From: an uncultured Prevotellaceae bacterium
GTDB lineage: Bacteria > Bacteroidota > Bacteroidia > Bacteroidales > Bacteroidaceae
Length of the DNA: 64,000 bases
Assembly: GCA_946185485.1 (NCBI GenBank)
Contig: CAMHJQ010000013.1
Span: 24,289-88,288 of the forward strand
Direction of reading: 5' to 3'
Shown: piece after piece, positions 47,216 through 56,191 of the stretch
Numbering within the stretch: position 1 is the first letter of the stretch
Layout: each line of letters begins with the position of its first letter
Notes under the pieces: model-generated
Told to the model about the DNA's origin: nothing
The model's input: only the letters and a program-made list of their open reading frames with translations
Databases searched by the model: none
Program-made: the position numbers and the translations under genes

Positions 47216-47492
47216 ATGTCATCACACAAAAGCCCCCTGAACGAGGAGCACATGGCCGAGGAGCTACGCCAGATTAAGGCTCCCGTCTATGCCTGCTTGG
47301 GCAATCATGAGTTCTATGCCGGTGAGTCCGATGCCCTGCGCTTCTATCAGGAAGCCGGCATCCGGTTGCTATGGCTTCCACCAGCGAGGCCGCACCAACT
47401 ATTACATCAGTAGCGGCCTCGGCATCTGGGGCGGCAAGTTCCGCATAGGAACGCGCTCGGAGTATGTGGTGCTGACGCTCAGCCCTCAGTAG
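47216..47492 (+). pseudogene. Decayed metallophosphoesterase fragment
   Basis: Two frames together match the intact gene at 24063-25178. The first reads EEHMAEELRQIKAPVYACLG and NHEFYAGESDALRFYQEAGI (47237-47370). The second reads FHQRGRTNYYISSGLGIWGG and KFRIGTRSEYVVLTLS, ending at 47492. Between them the intact gene has about 280 more bases, including the third metal motif (GHTHHG). The N-terminal membrane part is absent. It is a remnant with an internal deletion, in the 356-base gap before susC; nothing else is seen there. Confidence 0.8.
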
Positions 47493-47508
47493 TCACAGGA
47501 TGGCGAGG

Positions 47509-48054
47509 CTAAGCCTCTTTGGTCTCACTGCTGGAATATCTGGTGTTTGCATCTTCTTCCATGTAGATGCGGGCGTATGCCACATAGTGCTTGGCGTTGT
47601 CGGTCTGGCCGGGACGCACGGGCTTCAGATACTTGGCCGGCACGCCGCCCCAGATTTCACCGGCGGGAATCTTCGTGTTCTGCAGCACCAAGGCGCCGGC
47701 AGCCACGATGGACCCCTCGCCCACCTCGCAGCCGTCGAGCAGCGTGGCTCCCATGCCGATGAGGGCATTGTCGTGGATGGTACAGGCGTGGACGGTGACA
47801 TTATGCCCGATGGTGACGTAGTTGCCGATGTGCGTCGGACCCGTCTCGTGGGTCACATGCACGCAGGAGCCGTCCTGCACGTTCGAACCGTTGCCGATGG
47901 TGATGGGGGCCACGTCGCCGCGTACCACGGCGCCAAACCAGATGCTGCACTCGTCGCCCATCGTCACGTCGCCCACGATGGTGGCGTTCTCGCTGAAGTA
48001 GCAGTCCCTGCCCCACTTCGGCGCCATTCCCTTATAACTCTTGATTAATGCCAT
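47509..48054 (-). CDS. Gamma-class carbonic anhydrase family protein
   Basis: A 181-residue left-handed beta-helix protein with hexapeptide repeats (FSENATIVGDVTMGDECSIW, GAVVRGDVAPITIGNGSNVQ). The three zinc-type histidines can be placed in DGSCVHVTHE and TIGHNVTVHAC. Family members include YrdA/CaiE-like proteins; true CO2 hydration activity is not assured. It stands alone on the minus strand. Confidence 0.88.
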   Translation of the reverse strand: MALIKSYKGMAPKWGRDCYFSENATIVGDVTMGDECSIWFGAVVRGDVAPITIGNGSNVQDGSCVHVTHETGPTHIGNYVTIGHNVTVHACTIHDNALIGMGATLLDGCEVGEGSIVAAGALVLQNTKIPAGEIWGGVPAKYLKPVRPGQTDNAKHYVAYARIYMEEDANTRYSSSETKEA

Positions 48055-48155
48055 ATTGCTTTGTCTTTTTACTTCTTTACCTGTTTATATATGAACGCTC
48101 CCGCGTACAAAATATTTTAATTTCTCGTCTTTATTTTTCATCTTGTTAGATTCTG

Positions 48156-49028
48156 TTACGAAATCAATATAGTAAGGATAAAACCTACATGGCAACCAAA
48201 TAATGGTTTTTCGGCAAGATCGAGCATTCCTCCTTGTTGAATCATCATCCGACGACTTAGGGAAAGGCCAATACCGCTGCCACTACGCTTGGTGGTGAAA
48301 AAGGGAACAAAGAGCGACTGGCGGTTCTCTGCAGGAACAGGCAACCCATCATTGCCAATGTAAAGCTTCAATACAGGGCTGTTTGTGGGCTCCTCCATCT
48401 GCTCTATCACCATTTTCTTCGCCTCTGCTTCCATAGCGTTTTTTGTCAGGTTTATCAACACTTGGCGCAGCATGCCTGCATCTGCACGGATTGTCAGACC
48501 TGTGGGAATATTTATCTCCCAAGTCAGTTCTGGATAGGCTTTACAGACTTCATCAAGGATTGGACGAAGAGACACGTCTTCCAACACAGGTTTCTCCAGT
48601 TGAGACATCTTACGGTAATTAGCCACGAAGTCACTCAGATGGCGGCTGGTGTCGAAGATGGCCTGAATGCCAGGTTCAAGAGGAGTACCTTTCACATCAT
48701 TGCGGCTGAGCATCGACTGGCTGATGCTGGTAATGGGGGCTGTGGCGTTCATCATCTCGTGTGTCAGTACACGGGTGAGCCGTTCCCACGATTCCACCTC
48801 GTTCTGGTTCACCTGCTGACGGATGGTCTCACCCAACTGATTCAGCGTTTCCTGCATGGCGCGTTCGCCAGGCAGCAGGCCGTGTGTAGGCATACGGAAG
48901 GTGAAGTCACGATTGCGAATGGCCTCCTGCATCAGATGGGCACGAAGACGAAGTTTCCGCTGATGGCGAATAAATGCAATCAGCAGAACTACGCACACGA
49001 TACCTATTATAATAAGAAGCCACATCAT
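48156..49028 (-). CDS. Sensor histidine kinase
   Basis: A 290-residue kinase with one N-terminal helix (WLLIIIGIVCVVLLIAFI) and no large sensor domain. The H-box is RVLTHEMMNATAPITS, the N-box NLTKNAMEAEAKK and the G2 box GSGIGLSLSRRMM. The first glycine box is atypical (YIGNDGLPV). Its ATG overlaps the response regulator stop by 4 bases, so the pair is coupled. It probably senses envelope or antimicrobial stress and controls the export genes that follow. Confidence 0.9.
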   Translation of the reverse strand: MMWLLIIIGIVCVVLLIAFIRHQRKLRLRAHLMQEAIRNRDFTFRMPTHGLLPGERAMQETLNQLGETIRQQVNQNEVESWERLTRVLTHEMMNATAPITSISQSMLSRNDVKGTPLEPGIQAIFDTSRHLSDFVANYRKMSQLEKPVLEDVSLRPILDEVCKAYPELTWEINIPTGLTIRADAGMLRQVLINLTKNAMEAEAKKMVIEQMEEPTNSPVLKLYIGNDGLPVPAENRQSLFVPFFTTKRSGSGIGLSLSRRMMIQQGGMLDLAEKPLFGCHVGFILTILIS

Positions 49029-49549
49029 AGCCGTTTCATCTTGTTATATAGCGTCTGTCGGGTGATGCCAAGGAGTTCTGCAGCCTGAGTGAGATTGCCG
49101 TGACAATGGTCGATGGTACGACGGATGTGTTCCTTTTCCATCTCATCGAGGCTGATGATTTCGTTCTGCATATCGAGAACATCCTTCAGCTTGCGTACCA
49201 GTTCATCATTGTCCCACGGCTTGGTGATGAAGTCGGCCGCTCCGTTCTTCAATCCCTTTACAGCCAGATTGACATCAGCGTATGCCGTCAGCAATACCAC
49301 TGGCGTCTGCGGATGCTGTTTGCGGATAGAGCGAAGCCATAGCAGCCCCTCCTGTCCGCTGTTCACGCCAAGTGTGAAATTCATGTCGAGCAATACGATG
49401 TCTATCTCTTCCTGTGCCATTGTTTTCAGGATATAATCCGGCCTTTCCAATGTCAATATGCGTTCAAAGACGCTATCCAGGAGATAGCGCATGGCAGTCA
49501 GGATGGAAGCATTGTCATCGACAACTAATATAGTACCATATTGTTTCAT
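49025..49549 (-). CDS. Response regulator: receiver plus Fis-type helix-turn-helix
   Basis: A 174-residue regulator. The receiver (residues 5-125) has VVDDNAS, the phospho-aspartate in IVLLDMNF, TAYAD and the lysine in ITKPWDND. The C-terminus (HIRRTIDHCHGNLTQAAELL, GITRQTLYNKMKRL) is the Fis-type DNA-binding end of NtrC regulators, but the central AAA+ sigma-54 domain is missing, as in PrrA/RegA. ATG 49549 lies just after a TATCTTTG box; the longer frame starts upstream of that promoter. It is divergent from tolC. Confidence 0.9.
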   Translation of the reverse strand: MKQYGTILVVDDNASILTAMRYLLDSVFERILTLERPDYILKTMAQEEIDIVLLDMNFTLGVNSGQEGLLWLRSIRKQHPQTPVVLLTAYADVNLAVKGLKNGAADFITKPWDNDELVRKLKDVLDMQNEIISLDEMEKEHIRRTIDHCHGNLTQAAELLGITRQTLYNKMKRL

Positions 49550-49557
49550 ATTGCCTG

Positions 49558-49565
49558 CAAAGATA
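49558..49565 (-). promoter_or_regulatory. -7 box of the response regulator gene
   Basis: TATCTTTG on the minus strand, only 8 bases before ATG 49549. It faces away from the tolC promoter, and the two operator-like sites lie just upstream of it. Confidence 0.6.
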
Positions 49566-49575
49566 CGAAGATTCT

Positions 49576-49671
49576 GTCTAAAAATCATACGGAAGACTGT
49601 CAAATTATTAGACGTTCTGCGTCTGGCGACATTAAAACTCTTGGAGCATAGAGAGATTTTCAATAATTTTG
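49576..49671 (+). promoter_or_regulatory. tolC promoter with two operator-like sites
   Basis: Site A is GTCTAAAAATCATAC (49576-49590). Site B is GTCAAATTATTAGAC (49599-49613), centred 23 bp from A. From the centre of B, 35 bp lead to TTGG (49641-49644), then 19 bases and TAATTTTG (49664-49671). The same spacing recurs before 53113 and 56763. The sites also lie upstream of the divergent regulator gene, which fits autoregulation. Confidence 0.8.
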
Positions 49672-49696
49672 CAAACAACTCATAATAACAAAAGTG

Positions 49697-51028
49697 ATGA
49701 GAATAACATTGATTGCAATCTTGACGCTTACAGCCGTTTCAGCCCATGCACAGCACTCATGGACGGTGCAGCAATGTATGCAGTACGCCGTGGAGCATAA
49801 CCACGAGGTGAAGCGCACTGAGCTGGAACTCGACAACTACATGGCCAACAGAACGGGAGCCATTGGTCGTTACTTGCCAAAAGTAGATATGGGTATAGGA
49901 GCACAGTACAACTTCGGACGAACCATTGACCCCGAAACGAATATCTATACTGATGTGAGTACCTTTAATAATGGTTATTCCCTGAGTGCCTCATTTCCGT
50001 TCTTTGACGGGTTCAACCGTTTGCATGCCCTAAAGGCCGCCAAGGCCAGTGTTCTCATGGGGCATCATGCTTTACGTCAGAAGCAAAACCAGATAGCCTT
50101 AAACGTATTACAAGCTTTTGTCAATGTTGCCTATTATGATGGATTGGTAAAGATGGCCGGGGAAAAAATGGAAGAGACAACGCTCTTACTCCGTCAGACA
50201 CGCCTGTTGGAAGAGCTTGGCCGTAAGAGTGCTGCAGACGTGGCTCAGGTAGAATCGCAACAAGCGGAAGCCAACTACGAACTGACACATCAACAGAATC
50301 TCCTTGCCTCTGCCATACTGGAGTTGAAGAAGTCGATGGCCTACCCGATGGGAGATACTATCAGATGCGAAATCCCTATTCTGAGTACGGATAACTTCCA
50401 CGCCGGCAATAAAATATTCCCAAACAGCGAGCAATACATTCCCACGCTTGGGAATAATCCAGAGCTACTGGCATCGCACTATCAAATGAAAGCCTCCAAA
50501 CACGAGTGGCACCAGTCCCGTGCTTCTTTGTTCCCTTCCCTCTCGTTGAGCGCGGGACTGAACACCACTTACTTTCATACCCTCCATTCAAATGGAGGAC
50601 AGTCATTCCGTGATCAAATCAAAAATAATATGGGTGAGTATGTTGGTGCCACATTGAGCATCCCCTTGTTTAACCGCTTACAGACCATCACCAGCATCCG
50701 CAAGGCAAAGAACAACTATCAGATAGCCCGTGAGAACTATGAGCAGAAGCAACTCGAACTTGAAAAGCTCGCTCGTGAAGCCTGGCAGGACTGGCAAGGC
50801 AATCTTAAACAAACTGAGCAGATGCTAAAGAAAGTTGAAGCCGACAGCCTGACCTATCATTTGACACGTCGCCAATTCGAGGAAGGACTCTCGACGGCCA
50901 TCGACCTGCACACCACTTCCTCACAACTGCTGAAGTCGAAAGCCACCCTGTTGCAATGTCAACTGATGGCGATGGTAAAAGAACAATTAGTAAGATATTA
51001 TAACGGACAGACGATATGGACAGAATAA
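49697..51028 (+). CDS. TolC-like outer-membrane efflux protein
   Basis: A 443-residue outer-membrane channel with a signal peptide (MRITLIAILTLTAVSAHA). It begins WTVQQCMQYAVEHNHEVKRT, a typical first coiled-coil region, and has the two repeat halves of the family (GMGAQYNFGRTIDP-like strands and ATLSIPLFNRLQTITSIRKA). It links the periplasmic adaptor to the outer membrane. ATG 49697 is preferred over GTG 49694. It overlaps the adaptor gene by 13 bases. Confidence 0.92.
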   Translation: MRITLIAILTLTAVSAHAQHSWTVQQCMQYAVEHNHEVKRTELELDNYMANRTGAIGRYLPKVDMGIGAQYNFGRTIDPETNIYTDVSTFNNGYSLSASFPFFDGFNRLHALKAAKASVLMGHHALRQKQNQIALNVLQAFVNVAYYDGLVKMAGEKMEETTLLLRQTRLLEELGRKSAADVAQVESQQAEANYELTHQQNLLASAILELKKSMAYPMGDTIRCEIPILSTDNFHAGNKIFPNSEQYIPTLGNNPELLASHYQMKASKHEWHQSRASLFPSLSLSAGLNTTYFHTLHSNGGQSFRDQIKNNMGEYVGATLSIPLFNRLQTITSIRKAKNNYQIARENYEQKQLELEKLAREAWQDWQGNLKQTEQMLKKVEADSLTYHLTRRQFEEGLSTAIDLHTTSSQLLKSKATLLQCQLMAMVKEQLVRYYNGQTIWTE

Positions 51029-52269
51029 TCGAAAAGACAAAGACTCAACGGTTGAAGAAGTATTGGCCGTATGCGGCAGGTGGCAGCTTGCTGCTGGTGA
51101 TGTTGTGCTGGCTTGTATTCGGCAATCATGCCTCGACGCTGAAAGTTAATGCCGATGACCTGACCATGAGCGAGGTGACAAAAGCAGAGTTCAAGGACTA
51201 TGTACGTACTAACGGACAGGTGCTGCCCATCCAGGTGGTGCAGATCTCGCCAGAAGAAGGCGGCATCGTGATGGAGAAAGTGGTCGAAGAAGGTACACAC
51301 GTCAAAAAAGGCGATGTCATTGTACGACTGAGCAACTCGAACCTCGACCTGCAGATACTCAATGCAGAAGCAGAACTGGCAGAGAAGCAGAACCTGCTTC
51401 GTAACACGCAGGTAGCCATGCAACAAGACCGTCTGAACAACCAGACGGAGCAGGCACAGCTAGATATGGATACCCAGCGCAAGCAGCGCACCTTTGAACA
51501 GAATCGTCGGCTCTATCAGGAGAAGCTCATCAGTCGTGAGGATTATCTGCAGTCGCAGGAGGACTACCAGCTTTCTGCCAAAAAGCGCTCTTTGGTTTCG
51601 AAGCGCCTGAAACAGGACTCCATCTATCGTAGCGTGCAGATGGACCAGATGGAGGATAACCTGCAGAACATGCGTAAGAACGTGGTACTCGTTCGCCAGC
51701 GTAAGGATAAGCTCGAAGTGCGCTCAGCCATCGATGGCGAACTGGGTCTCCTCGATGTGGAGTTGGGACAGAGCATCCAGCCTGGCCAGAAGATAGGACA
51801 GCTGAACGATCTCAGCGACTATAAGGTGCAGGCACAGATTGATGAGCATTATGTCGACCGTGTGCGCCAAGGCCTTACCGCCACCTTTACACGTGGCGAC
51901 AAGCAATACCAGCTTCAGGTGCGCAAGGTCTATCCAGAGGTTCGCGAGGGCAAGTTCCGTTGCGACTTCGTCTTCCGTGGGGAGCGTCCTGAGAACATCC
52001 GCACGGGTCAGACCTACTACATCGACCTCGAACTGGGTCAGCCCGAGCAAGCCATCCTTATTCCTCGTGGCACCTTCTTCCAAACCACAGGCGGACAGTG
52101 GATTTTCGTCCTCGACAAGAGCGGCTCAAAAGCCTATCGCCGCAACATCCGCATAGGCCGTCAGAATCCGCAATACTACGAAGTACTGGAAGGCCTGGAA
52201 CCTGGCGAGCGCGTGGTCACCAGCGGCTACGAGGCATTTAAAGATAATGAAGTGTTAGTGATGAAGTAG
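51016..52269 (+). CDS. HlyD/MacA-type periplasmic adaptor
   Basis: A 417-residue membrane-fusion protein. It has one N-terminal helix (YWPYAAGGSLLLVMLCWLVF), a split lipoyl domain (VVQISPEEGGIVMEKVVEEG THVKKGDVIVRLSN), a long coiled coil from residue 120 to 230, and beta-barrel/membrane-proximal domains near the end (GLEPGERVVTSGYEAFKDNE). It joins a MacB-type ABC transporter to TolC. It is cotranscribed with tolC. Confidence 0.92.
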   Translation: MDRIIEKTKTQRLKKYWPYAAGGSLLLVMLCWLVFGNHASTLKVNADDLTMSEVTKAEFKDYVRTNGQVLPIQVVQISPEEGGIVMEKVVEEGTHVKKGDVIVRLSNSNLDLQILNAEAELAEKQNLLRNTQVAMQQDRLNNQTEQAQLDMDTQRKQRTFEQNRRLYQEKLISREDYLQSQEDYQLSAKKRSLVSKRLKQDSIYRSVQMDQMEDNLQNMRKNVVLVRQRKDKLEVRSAIDGELGLLDVELGQSIQPGQKIGQLNDLSDYKVQAQIDEHYVDRVRQGLTATFTRGDKQYQLQVRKVYPEVREGKFRCDFVFRGERPENIRTGQTYYIDLELGQPEQAILIPRGTFFQTTGGQWIFVLDKSGSKAYRRNIRIGRQNPQYYEVLEGLEPGERVVTSGYEAFKDNEVLVMK

Positions 52270-52352
52270 GAGAAATAAAGCCTTAGACGCAATAAAATAA
52301 AGTGGTGAAGCGTTTAACACATAAAACAGTAATCAATATAATCGAGAAAAAC

Positions 52353-52991
52353 ATGATGAGAAAGATTTTCTTTGCGTTGCTGGCTGCCCTGACCTTCGCA
52401 GCGTGTAGTAGCGACCCTGTGTTTCACGGCATGACGACGAAGCAAAAAGAAGACTACGCCAAAGCCATCGCCGGCGAATATAAGGGTACCTACGTCATCA
52501 TCTATAATGATGGTGGCAGCGACACCAAAGCCGGCAAGGTAGAGGGAGCGCAGATGACAGTCACAGACCTGACGATGCACGCTGTCTGTTTCCACGACTA
52601 CCCTGTGAGCCAGCTCTCGAAAGTAGTGGCAGACCGAGCTTTGGCAGAGGCGCTGGCCAGTGCCCCCAATGTAGACTTTCTGGCCGACTATCGTTTCTAT
52701 GACATGCAGGACAATGGCGACGTCAACTGGGGCTTCGAACCTGCTGCCATTCCGCTTACACTCCATTATGGCGGTGCCGCTCACCACTTGGTGCTGAAAC
52801 TGAACTTCAAAACCTTTATACTTCTGTCGAAAGCTAACATAGATGCCGGCAAGCCGTTTGCCAATCAGAGCGTATTCCAGTTTACTGTCGAAGGCATCTA
52901 CGAAGGCGACACCCTGTTACAAACTCTCGACGACATCTGGCAGGAGAGCGAGCGCGAGTTCCTGACCTACTTCCAGCTCAACGAAGGATAG
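52353..52991 (+). CDS. Lipoprotein of unknown function, possibly DUF4840-like
   Basis: A 212-residue lipoprotein (MMRKIFFALLAALTFAAC, lipobox FAAC). The start of the mature part, VFHGMTTKQKEDYAKAIAGE, then YKGTYVIIYND, resembles a Bacteroidetes lipoprotein family I associate with DUF4840; this is from memory and only moderately sure. The two ATGs at 52353 and 52356 both give the signal. It lies 83 bases after the adaptor gene and ahead of the second regulated promoter, so it may belong to the tolC transcript. Confidence 0.65.
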   Translation: MMRKIFFALLAALTFAACSSDPVFHGMTTKQKEDYAKAIAGEYKGTYVIIYNDGGSDTKAGKVEGAQMTVTDLTMHAVCFHDYPVSQLSKVVADRALAEALASAPNVDFLADYRFYDMQDNGDVNWGFEPAAIPLTLHYGGAAHHLVLKLNFKTFILLSKANIDAGKPFANQSVFQFTVEGIYEGDTLLQTLDDIWQESEREFLTYFQLNEG

Positions 52992-52994
52992 GGT

Positions 52995-53090
52995 GTCAAA
53001 GAATCATACACCGTACCGTCTAATAATTAGACAATCTGCTTCCGCCAGGGCATTGAGCCTTGGCGGATTCGTCTTATTGCCGTACTTTTG
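52995..53090 (+). promoter_or_regulatory. Permease 1 promoter with two operator-like sites
   Basis: Site A is GTCAAAGAATCATAC (52995-53009). Site B is GTCTAATAATTAGAC (53018-53032), a perfect palindrome centred 23 bp from A. Then 35 bp from the centre of B comes TTGG (53060-53063), 19 bases, and TACTTTTG (53083-53090). A further inverted repeat (ccgccaggg and ccttggcgg) surrounds the -33 box. Confidence 0.85.
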
Positions 53091-53112
53091 CAAATAAAAA
53101 AAGAGGAATCGT

Positions 53113-55497
53113 ATGAAGACTATCATCAGAAACTTTACATCCATGTTCCGCAAGTTTGTGTCGGCAAGCTTGCTGAATCTGCTGGGCCTGAGCCTGGCTT
53201 TCGCCTCGTTCTTTGTCATCATGACGCAGGTGAACTACGACCTGGGCTATAACAAGAGTTTTACGGAGCACGAGAAGCTGTTCCGATTGACCATGAAGTT
53301 AGGGCCAGGCATGGAGGACTATGGCGTGACGTTGCCCCGTCCGCTGGTGGAGCAGTTGGCGGCAGCGTCGCCGCATATCAAGGGCTATGGCATCGAAGAG
53401 GGCTGGACAAGAATCGACCAGTACTTGGTGGGCGATCAGGAGTATTCGCTGAATCTGGTGTATGGTATTCACGACTTTATGAGCGTATTCAAGCCAACCG
53501 TCATCTGCGGTGACTTGAAGGGCTTGAACCAGTTGCCCAATATCGTGCTGCCGCGTTCGGAAGCGATGCGCATCTTTGGCACTGCCAATGCGGTGGGCAA
53601 GACCTTGAAATACAAATGGGTGGAGGATTGGATCTTCAATGTGTGTGCCGTGATAGAAGACTATCCGGAAAACAACTTCCTGCACGGCATCAGCTTCAGG
53701 GGTATCAATGACAACGAAGGCAATTACCGCAACTGGAACTATCAGGCTTATATCCGTGTGGACGATGTGGCCAACCTGCCGAACGTGATTACCGCCATGC
53801 GCCAGAAAGCCATCGAGCTGTTCAAAGATGATTTCAACATGACAACCCAACAAGAGGAGGAAGCCCTGCAAGTGGTGTTGACGCCTATTGCCGATACCCA
53901 TTTCGCGAAAGACCTCAGCAAGGATTCGCCCAACATCAAGTCGGTCAGCAGGAGTTCCGTCTATCTGCTCATCTGCTTCTCGCTGCTCATCGTCGTGATA
54001 GCCGCCGTCAACTTCATGAACTTCACCCTGGCCGAGACACCGCTGCGCATCCGCAGCATCAACACGCAGAAAGTGTTGGGCGCATCGACGGCCAGTCTGC
54101 GCGGCAGTCTGCTGGCCGAGGCCGTCATCATCAGTCTGCTGGCATTCGTGGTAGCGATGGCGATGGTCTGGCTGGCTCACGACTTAGGCTTGCAGGAGCT
54201 GGTGCAGGGCAGCATCCTGTTGCAGGATAACCTGTGGCTGGCAGGCGTCACCCTGCTCATCAGCATCGTGGTGGGACTGTTGGCTGGGGCCTATCCGTCG
54301 TACTACGTCACGTCCTTCCCGCCGGCCTTGGTGCTGAAAGGCTCGTTCGGTCTGTCGCCCAAGGGTCGTATTCTGCGCACCTCGCTGATCTGCCTGCAAT
54401 TCGTCGTGTCGTTCATGCTGGTCATCGGCGTGGGTATCATGTATCTGCAGAGCTACCTCATCTTCCACACCGACTACGGCTTCGACAAGGACGAAGTAAT
54501 GGTGGTGCCGACAGCGCCCGACACGCGCAATCATGCCGATGCCATCGATGCCGACCTGCGCAAGATTCCCGGCATTGAGGGGGCCTGTCTGGCCCAGAGC
54601 GTCTTGGGCAGCAGCGACCGCTACCAGACGTGGGGCAGGGGCGAGGGCGACAAGCACATGACGTTTACCTGCGTCTTCGTCGACTGGCGTTTCCTCAGCG
54701 TGATGGGCATCGACATCGTGGAGGGCCGCAATTTCCGCCAGACCGACGGCGACGTGTATATCTTCAGTGAGTCGGCCAAGAAGAAATATCCCTGGCTCGC
54801 CGTCGATAAGCCTATCAACGACGAAGACATGCCCGTCGTCGGCTTCTGCGAGGACATCAAGTACACCACCCTGCGCGTGGATGACAGTCAGCAGCCCATC
54901 GCCTTCGTGGTGCCCAGCCGTGAAGGTTACTTTAAGGGAGATTTCTGGCGCAACCACCTCTTAGTGCGTGTGGCGAAAGGCATGGACAAGCGCGAGGCCA
55001 AACAGAAAGTGCTGGACGTGGTGCTGAAATACGAACACGAAAGCAAGCCCGACATCAGCGACCTGCGCTACGTGGACGATGTGCTGGAGGAATCGTACCG
55101 TCAGGAAAGGCTCTTCACCCAGCAGATTCTGCTGTTCTCGCTGCTGGCCATCCTCATCAGCATCATCGGTGTGTTTGGCCTGACGATGTTCGAGAGCGAG
55201 TACCGCCGCAAGGAGATTGGCATCCGCAAGGTGTTCGGCAGCTCTACGAAGGAAATCCTGATGATGTTCTGGCGGCGATACCTCTACATCCTGCTGGGCT
55301 GCTTCGTGGTGGCGGCTCCCATCGGCTACCTGCTGGGCCAGCACTGGCTCGAAGGCTTCGCCGTCCGCACCGCCATCTCGCCCCTGCTGTTCGTGGTATC
55401 TTTCCTCCTCATCGCCCTGATTACGATGCTGACGGTCACCTACCAAAGTTGGAAGAATGCCACTGAGAATCCCGTCAACAGCATCAAGAATGAGTAG
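53113..55497 (+). CDS. MacB-type ABC permease 1
   Basis: A 794-residue permease with two MacB/FtsX halves: an N-terminal helix (FVSASLLNLLGLSLAFASFF), a large periplasmic domain, three central helices after residue 285, a second periplasmic domain, and three C-terminal helices. EYRRKEIGIRKVFGSSTKEI is the FtsX coupling motif. It has no ATPase part and would use the ATPase at 61503. It has its own regulated promoter. Substrates of such Bacteroidetes clusters are unknown; peptides or lipoproteins are likely. Confidence 0.88.
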   Translation: MKTIIRNFTSMFRKFVSASLLNLLGLSLAFASFFVIMTQVNYDLGYNKSFTEHEKLFRLTMKLGPGMEDYGVTLPRPLVEQLAAASPHIKGYGIEEGWTRIDQYLVGDQEYSLNLVYGIHDFMSVFKPTVICGDLKGLNQLPNIVLPRSEAMRIFGTANAVGKTLKYKWVEDWIFNVCAVIEDYPENNFLHGISFRGINDNEGNYRNWNYQAYIRVDDVANLPNVITAMRQKAIELFKDDFNMTTQQEEEALQVVLTPIADTHFAKDLSKDSPNIKSVSRSSVYLLICFSLLIVVIAAVNFMNFTLAETPLRIRSINTQKVLGASTASLRGSLLAEAVIISLLAFVVAMAMVWLAHDLGLQELVQGSILLQDNLWLAGVTLLISIVVGLLAGAYPSYYVTSFPPALVLKGSFGLSPKGRILRTSLICLQFVVSFMLVIGVGIMYLQSYLIFHTDYGFDKDEVMVVPTAPDTRNHADAIDADLRKIPGIEGACLAQSVLGSSDRYQTWGRGEGDKHMTFTCVFVDWRFLSVMGIDIVEGRNFRQTDGDVYIFSESAKKKYPWLAVDKPINDEDMPVVGFCEDIKYTTLRVDDSQQPIAFVVPSREGYFKGDFWRNHLLVRVAKGMDKREAKQKVLDVVLKYEHESKPDISDLRYVDDVLEESYRQERLFTQQILLFSLLAILISIIGVFGLTMFESEYRRKEIGIRKVFGSSTKEILMMFWRRYLYILLGCFVVAAPIGYLLGQHWLEGFAVRTAISPLLFVVSFLLIALITMLTVTYQSWKNATENPVNSIKNE

Positions 55498-55573
55498 TCG
55501 AAGACAACTATCCAGCCTGTTCTGGCAATAAAAAAGGGTAGCATCGCGTTTCTCAATTAAGTAAGAACACTGT

Positions 55574-56191
55574 ATGGACAAAGAAACCTACGAGAAGCAG
55601 AAAGCCTTTGCCGGCGAGAAGGTCCCTTCGATGCATCGCCGTATGGTGGGACACGACTATCAGGAACGGCAGATGTATATGATTACAATGGTAACCGAGG
55701 ACCGTCGCCCTTTGTTAGGACGGGTCGTAGGAAAGAGTGAGGCGCATCCTGACACGCCAGACGCACCACGTACGGAGCCCACTGAACTGGGACGGCGCGT
55801 GGAGCTGTGCTGGCATGAGATAGCCCTGCGCTACCCACAAATAGACGTGCTGGCCTTTCAGTTGATGCCCGACCATTCCCACGGCATCCTCTTTGTAAAG
55901 GAGCGCATAGAGAAACCTCTCGGGAAGGTACTGCTTGGCTTTAAGCAGGGCTGTAACAAGGCCTTCCGTGAGCTTGTCCCGTCTGTCCCGTCTGTTGCTG
56001 TATCACAGCAACAAACAGAACAGAAGAAAGAAGACCGCAAGCACGGCCTGCTCTTTGAGCCGAGCTACAACGACAAGCTCCTGCTGCAGAAAGGCCAGCT
56101 AAAGCGCTGGAACAACTACTTGCGTGACAACCCGCGCCGACTGCTGATGAAGCGGGAGCACCCCGACCTTTTCCGCGTACAAGGGGCTTGA
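55574..56191 (+). pseudogene. REP-associated Y1 transposase, 5' part of a frameshifted gene
   Basis: A 205-residue frame with the Y1/HUH transposase motif FQLMPDHSHGILFV (histidine pair) and the tail NNYLRDNPRRLLMKREHPDL, typical of REP-associated tyrosine transposases. Family proteins I recall continue after DLFRVQ into a second domain. Here the frame stops at TGA (56189-56191), just after a run of four G, while the rest continues in another frame from 56188. One extra G would restore a single frame. A palindrome at 55993-56013 lies in a PSVPSV..SQQQTEQ insert. Confidence 0.75.
55993..56013. repeat. REP-like palindrome, copy 1
   Basis: tgttgctgt, three bases, acagcaaca: a perfect 9-bp stem within the transposase frame. 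A second copy lies at 56596-56616. Confidence 0.75.

Noticed and set aside
53060..53090. Possible sigma-54 promoter (TTGGC and TTGC near permease 1)
   Set aside because: The GG and GC elements are about six bases too far apart, and a good -33/-7 promoter overlaps them. The nearby regulator also lacks the sigma-54 domain.
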